A stretch of 7,017 bases of DNA from G963677485 sp964519405. Lineage in GTDB: Bacteria > Armatimonadota > HRBIN16. The notes beneath the pieces were generated by a model. That model saw only the letters and a list, made by a program, of their open reading frames with translations, did not search any database and had not been told where the DNA came from. Below, in pieces: positions 5,415 through 7,017 of this stretch. Made by a program: the position numbers and the translations under genes. Within the stretch, counting starts at the first letter, position 1; each line of letters opens with the position of its first letter. The stretch is from contig CAZFLA010000173.1 in the NCBI GenBank assembly GCA_964519405.1, positions 1 to 7,017 on the forward strand. Reading direction: 5' to 3'.

Positions 5415-6164
5415 ATGAAGAAAGCCGGTTTACTAACTGGCCTAGTGGCTCTAGGCGCCCTTTTCACGGCGACATCACAAGCTGCGGGATCCTACAACAT
5501 GTGGTTCTCATTAGCTAGCGATGCTACCGCAACCCCAATTACCTCAATTAACAACTACACAGCTGGCACCCCTATTGAATTAGCAGTATGGGTCAGCACC
5601 GACAAGCCTATCAACCTCATGGAATTCCGTTGGGCATTGGGCGACAAACTCGGTTACACCGGAACATTTGCCGCTTCAACTCCTTTCAAGAAACCTGTAG
5701 ATAGTGCAAACTCTGACATCAAATACAAGGGTGTCGCTACAACCAACGAGGCTGGATATGCTTCCACATATCGCTTGGCTTGGGGCACGTCAGTAATTGA
5801 ATCACAGGATCCATACAACATCATTGATCCTAATGATGGCGTAACTGTTCTTCATCCAACAATTGAACCATCTGCAGCTAATGTATGGACCAACCTTAAA
5901 GTCCTAACCTTAAAGCTGACAAGCACCATCGCTCCAGGCGAGAGCACTAAAGTTGCTCTTATTGACACTGGTAGTGGCACACAAGACACCACAGTGTTCA
6001 ACTATATTAGCTGGGACGGAACCAAAAACACCTACGTAACCGTTCGCCCAGGAACCCAGGAAGTCACAATCAATGCGGCTCCTGTACCTGAGCCAGGTTC
6101 CATGGTCGCTTTGGCTACCGGTTTAGTTGGTCTAGTCGGCTTCGCTCGACGCCGCAAGGCTTAA
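5415..6164 (+). CDS. PEP-CTERM sorting-domain exported protein
   Basis: Exported protein of 249 residues carrying the tripartite C-terminal signal that exosortase recognises and cleaves. Residues 1-23 form a classical signal peptide: MKK, a hydrophobic stretch, then ATSQA with cleavage expected after A23. The C-terminus has VPEPGS (224-229), a hydrophobic segment (230-243) and RRRK (245-248). The roughly 200-residue mature part has no cysteine and is rich in Thr, Ser, Asn and alternating beta-type segments (for example ELAVWVSTDKPINLMEFRWAL, positions 55-75), suggesting a beta-sandwich; resemblance to cohesin-like domains is only an impression. The frame is open further upstream, but the earlier ATG at 5313 would bury the signal peptide behind 34 residues with no ribosome site. 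No exosortase or polysaccharide genes lie in the window. Strong promoter, strong ribosome site and clean terminator suggest a well-expressed single-gene unit, perhaps a surface or matrix protein. Confidence 0.92.
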   Translation: MKKAGLLTGLVALGALFTATSQAAGSYNMWFSLASDATATPITSINNYTAGTPIELAVWVSTDKPINLMEFRWALGDKLGYTGTFAASTPFKKPVDSANSDIKYKGVATTNEAGYASTYRLAWGTSVIESQDPYNIIDPNDGVTVLHPTIEPSAANVWTNLKVLTLKLTSTIAPGESTKVALIDTGSGTQDTTVFNYISWDGTKNTYVTVRPGTQEVTINAAPVPEPGSMVALATGLVGLVGFARRRKA

Positions 6165-6193
6165 GTTATTTATTTTCCATCCCTTTGCACAGG

Positions 6194-6226
6194 AAAAGCC
6201 GCGTATAACGCGGCTTTTCTTTTTTT
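6194..6226 (+). terminator. Intrinsic terminator after the PEP-CTERM gene, partly bidirectional
   Basis: An 11-bp perfect stem AAAAGCCGCGT / ACGCGGCTTTT (6194-6204 with 6208-6218), three-base loop, then a T-rich tract TTTTCTTTTTTT (6215-6226). It lies between the converging PEP-CTERM and cobO genes. On the minus strand the stem is followed by only the four T of the stem itself, so it would serve cobO more weakly. Confidence 0.93.
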
Positions 6227-6241
6227 ATGTTGCTTGATCTA

Positions 6242-6760
6242 CTAGTTTTCGATGCCGGCTCTGGCACTTACCCCATGCTGATAGTAATGTTTTATTTCCT
6301 TCATTTCGGTCACTAAGTCCGCCATCTTGGTCAACTCAGGATGTGCATACCGACCTGTTAAGATAAGTTCAACGGATTTCGGCTTGCGCTTGACAACTTC
6401 CAGCAGTTCATCAATAGGAACCATGTTATACAATACTGCGATATTAATCTCATCCAGTATCACCACATCATATTCGGCGCTCATCACCGCACTTCTGACC
6501 TCCTGCCAGCCGGACATCGCCGCAGCGGTGTCTTCAGCCGTTGGTTGTCCGATAATGAAACGAGTGTTGCCAAACTGACGAAGGGTGATTTGGTTGGGGT
6601 GTTGTGCGATGCTGTTGAGCTCGCTGTAGTGCTGTCCTTTGGCAAACTGACCGATATATACCTTCATGCCAGCTCCGATCGCCCGCAGAGCTAAACCCAA
6701 AGCCGCAGTGGTTTTGCCTTTACCATTACCGGTATATACCTGAACGTAACCATGATCCAT
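6242..6760 (-). CDS. cobO: Corrinoid adenosyltransferase CobO/BtuR
   Basis: Transfers the 5'-deoxyadenosyl group of ATP to cob(I)alamin or precursor corrinoids, giving the coenzyme form of B12. From the ATG at 6760 the product is 172 residues, the short form of the CobA/CobO/BtuR family lacking the N-terminal arm of the enterobacterial enzyme. The P-loop YTGNGKGKTT (9-18), Walker-B-like VVILDEIN (99-106), ILTGRYAHPEL (133-143) and the closing ADLVTEMKEIKHYYQHG (147-163) with ARAGIE (166-171) are all in place. GAGGAG (6769-6774) eight bases upstream fixes this start; the frame continues open upstream to 6880 but runs into riboswitch sequence with no ribosome site. The gene is preceded by a cobalamin riboswitch and an SD-blocking helix, so its synthesis should fall when adenosylcobalamin is plentiful. 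It converges on the PEP-CTERM gene across a shared terminator. Confidence 0.95.
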   Translation of the reverse strand: MDHGYVQVYTGNGKGKTTAALGLALRAIGAGMKVYIGQFAKGQHYSELNSIAQHPNQITLRQFGNTRFIIGQPTAEDTAAAMSGWQEVRSAVMSAEYDVVILDEINIAVLYNMVPIDELLEVVKRKPKSVELILTGRYAHPELTKMADLVTEMKEIKHYYQHGVSARAGIEN

Positions 6761-6770
6761 AATGCCGTCT

Positions 6771-6805
6771 CCTCTATAGCCATATCTATGTGGGCAGCTA
6801 CGAGG
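6771..6805 (-). promoter_or_regulatory. Helix able to sequester the cobO Shine-Dalgarno
   Basis: Read on the minus strand, CCTC-g-TAGC (6805-6797) can pair with GCTA-ta-GAGG (6780-6771), burying most of the GAGGAG ribosome site in two 4-bp helices separated by a small internal loop. This suggests the riboswitch acts on translation rather than by termination; no U-tract follows any hairpin between riboswitch and gene. Confidence 0.5.
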
Positions 6806-6838
6806 TAACCAACAGGCATGTTGGATAATATCGCCGCC

Positions 6839-6872
6839 GCCCTTTGCTCGAAGGGCCACCGCTCGTGCGGTG
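6839..6872 (-). other. Two abutting hairpins between riboswitch and cobO
   Basis: CACCGC/GCGGTG (6857-6862 with 6867-6872, four-base loop) and GCCCTT/AAGGGC (6839-6844 with 6851-6856, six-base loop) lie side by side and could stack. No T-run follows on the minus strand. They are probably part of the expression platform linking the aptamer to the ribosome site. Confidence 0.5.
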
Positions 6873-6877
6873 TAACA

Positions 6878-7003
6878 CAACCTATGGCAGTCGGGCTCGT
6901 CCCATCATCTGGACATCACCGTTGCGGCACAGCGCCGGATTCTCACCGGAACTTCCCCATGAGGTGTGCATCTGGTGCCTCACTGATTATTACAGCACCA
7001 TAT
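6878..7003 (-). promoter_or_regulatory. Adenosylcobalamin riboswitch controlling cobO
   Basis: Read on the minus strand, the conserved core appears in order: GGTGC...GCACC arm (about 7000-6975), GGGGAAG (6958-6952), CCGGTGAGAATCCGG (about 6949-6935), the GCCGCAACGGTGA segment corresponding to CCGCAACUGUGA (about 6928-6916), and a 3' B12-box-like GAGCCCGACTGCCATAG (about 6899-6883). This is the cobalamin riboswitch family layout. The B12 box looks shorter than the usual AGCCAGGAGACCUGCC by about four bases. The position, some 120 bases upstream of cobO in the same orientation, fits feedback control of cobalamin adenosylation. Exact ends are approximate. Confidence 0.9.
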
Positions 7004-7005
7004 GT

Positions 7006-7011
7006 AGTATA
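7006..7011 (-). promoter_or_regulatory. Candidate -10 element upstream of the cobalamin riboswitch
   Basis: TATACT on the minus strand would start transcription near 7000, exactly where the riboswitch begins. The -35 region falls outside the window, so this cannot be confirmed. Confidence 0.4.
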
Positions 7012-7017
7012 CTTAGC

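Noticed and set aside
6761..6880. N-terminal 40-residue extension of CobO
   Set aside because: The frame is open but runs through the riboswitch expression platform; the good ribosome site is immediately before the ATG at 6760 and the P-loop then falls at the usual place for short CobO proteins.

Overview
The window reads as a stretch of a diderm bacterial chromosome of roughly balanced base composition. Six genes are recognisable: a long-chain polyprenyl diphosphate synthase (cut by the left edge), the menaquinone methyltransferase MenG/UbiE, a cytoplasmic GH43-like glycosidase, a membrane-anchored periplasmic-type protein with a SurA-like helical part and a degenerate thioredoxin domain, a histidine phosphatase, a PEP-CTERM exported protein, and the corrinoid adenosyltransferase CobO behind a cobalamin riboswitch (seven CDS in total, one partial). 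Menaquinone genes plus a PEP-CTERM sorting signal point to a lineage such as Armatimonadota, Planctomycetota or Verrucomicrobiota; this is inference from gene content, and I cannot fix the phylum.

Layout. 1-2494, all minus strand: GH43 gene, then menG, then the prenyl synthase, with menG and the synthase overlapping by 4 bp (ATGA). MenG followed by the prenyltransferase is the order of the Bacillus menG-hepT pair, and the two products fit together: one makes the side chain of menaquinone and the other methylates the ring. 2643-3692, plus strand: the SurA-like/thioredoxin-like gene with its own strong intrinsic terminator. 3693-4398: about 700 bp without a credible gene, filled mostly by two direct copies of a GC-rich, hairpin-rich repeat (3745-3984 and 4049-4372). 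4399-5046, minus: histidine phosphatase, possibly CobC. 5047-5414: divergent intergenic region with a near-consensus sigma-70 promoter and a long (about 228 nt) leader that can fold into several nested hairpins. 5415-6226, plus: PEP-CTERM protein and intrinsic terminator. 6242-7017, minus: cobO, an SD-sequestering helix and an adenosylcobalamin riboswitch.

Most likely to repay a second look are the two-copy intergenic repeat, whose reading frame is not conserved but whose hairpins are, and the structured 5' leader of the PEP-CTERM gene, which I do not recognise as any known riboswitch class. The SurA-like/thioredoxin-like fusion that has lost its CxxC and cis-proline, and the Asp in place of the usual GH43 acid Glu, are secondary oddities. 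Starts were moved inward from the longest frames for three genes (GH43 to 2494, PEP-CTERM to 5415, cobO to 6760) because good Shine-Dalgarno sequences sit just before those codons.
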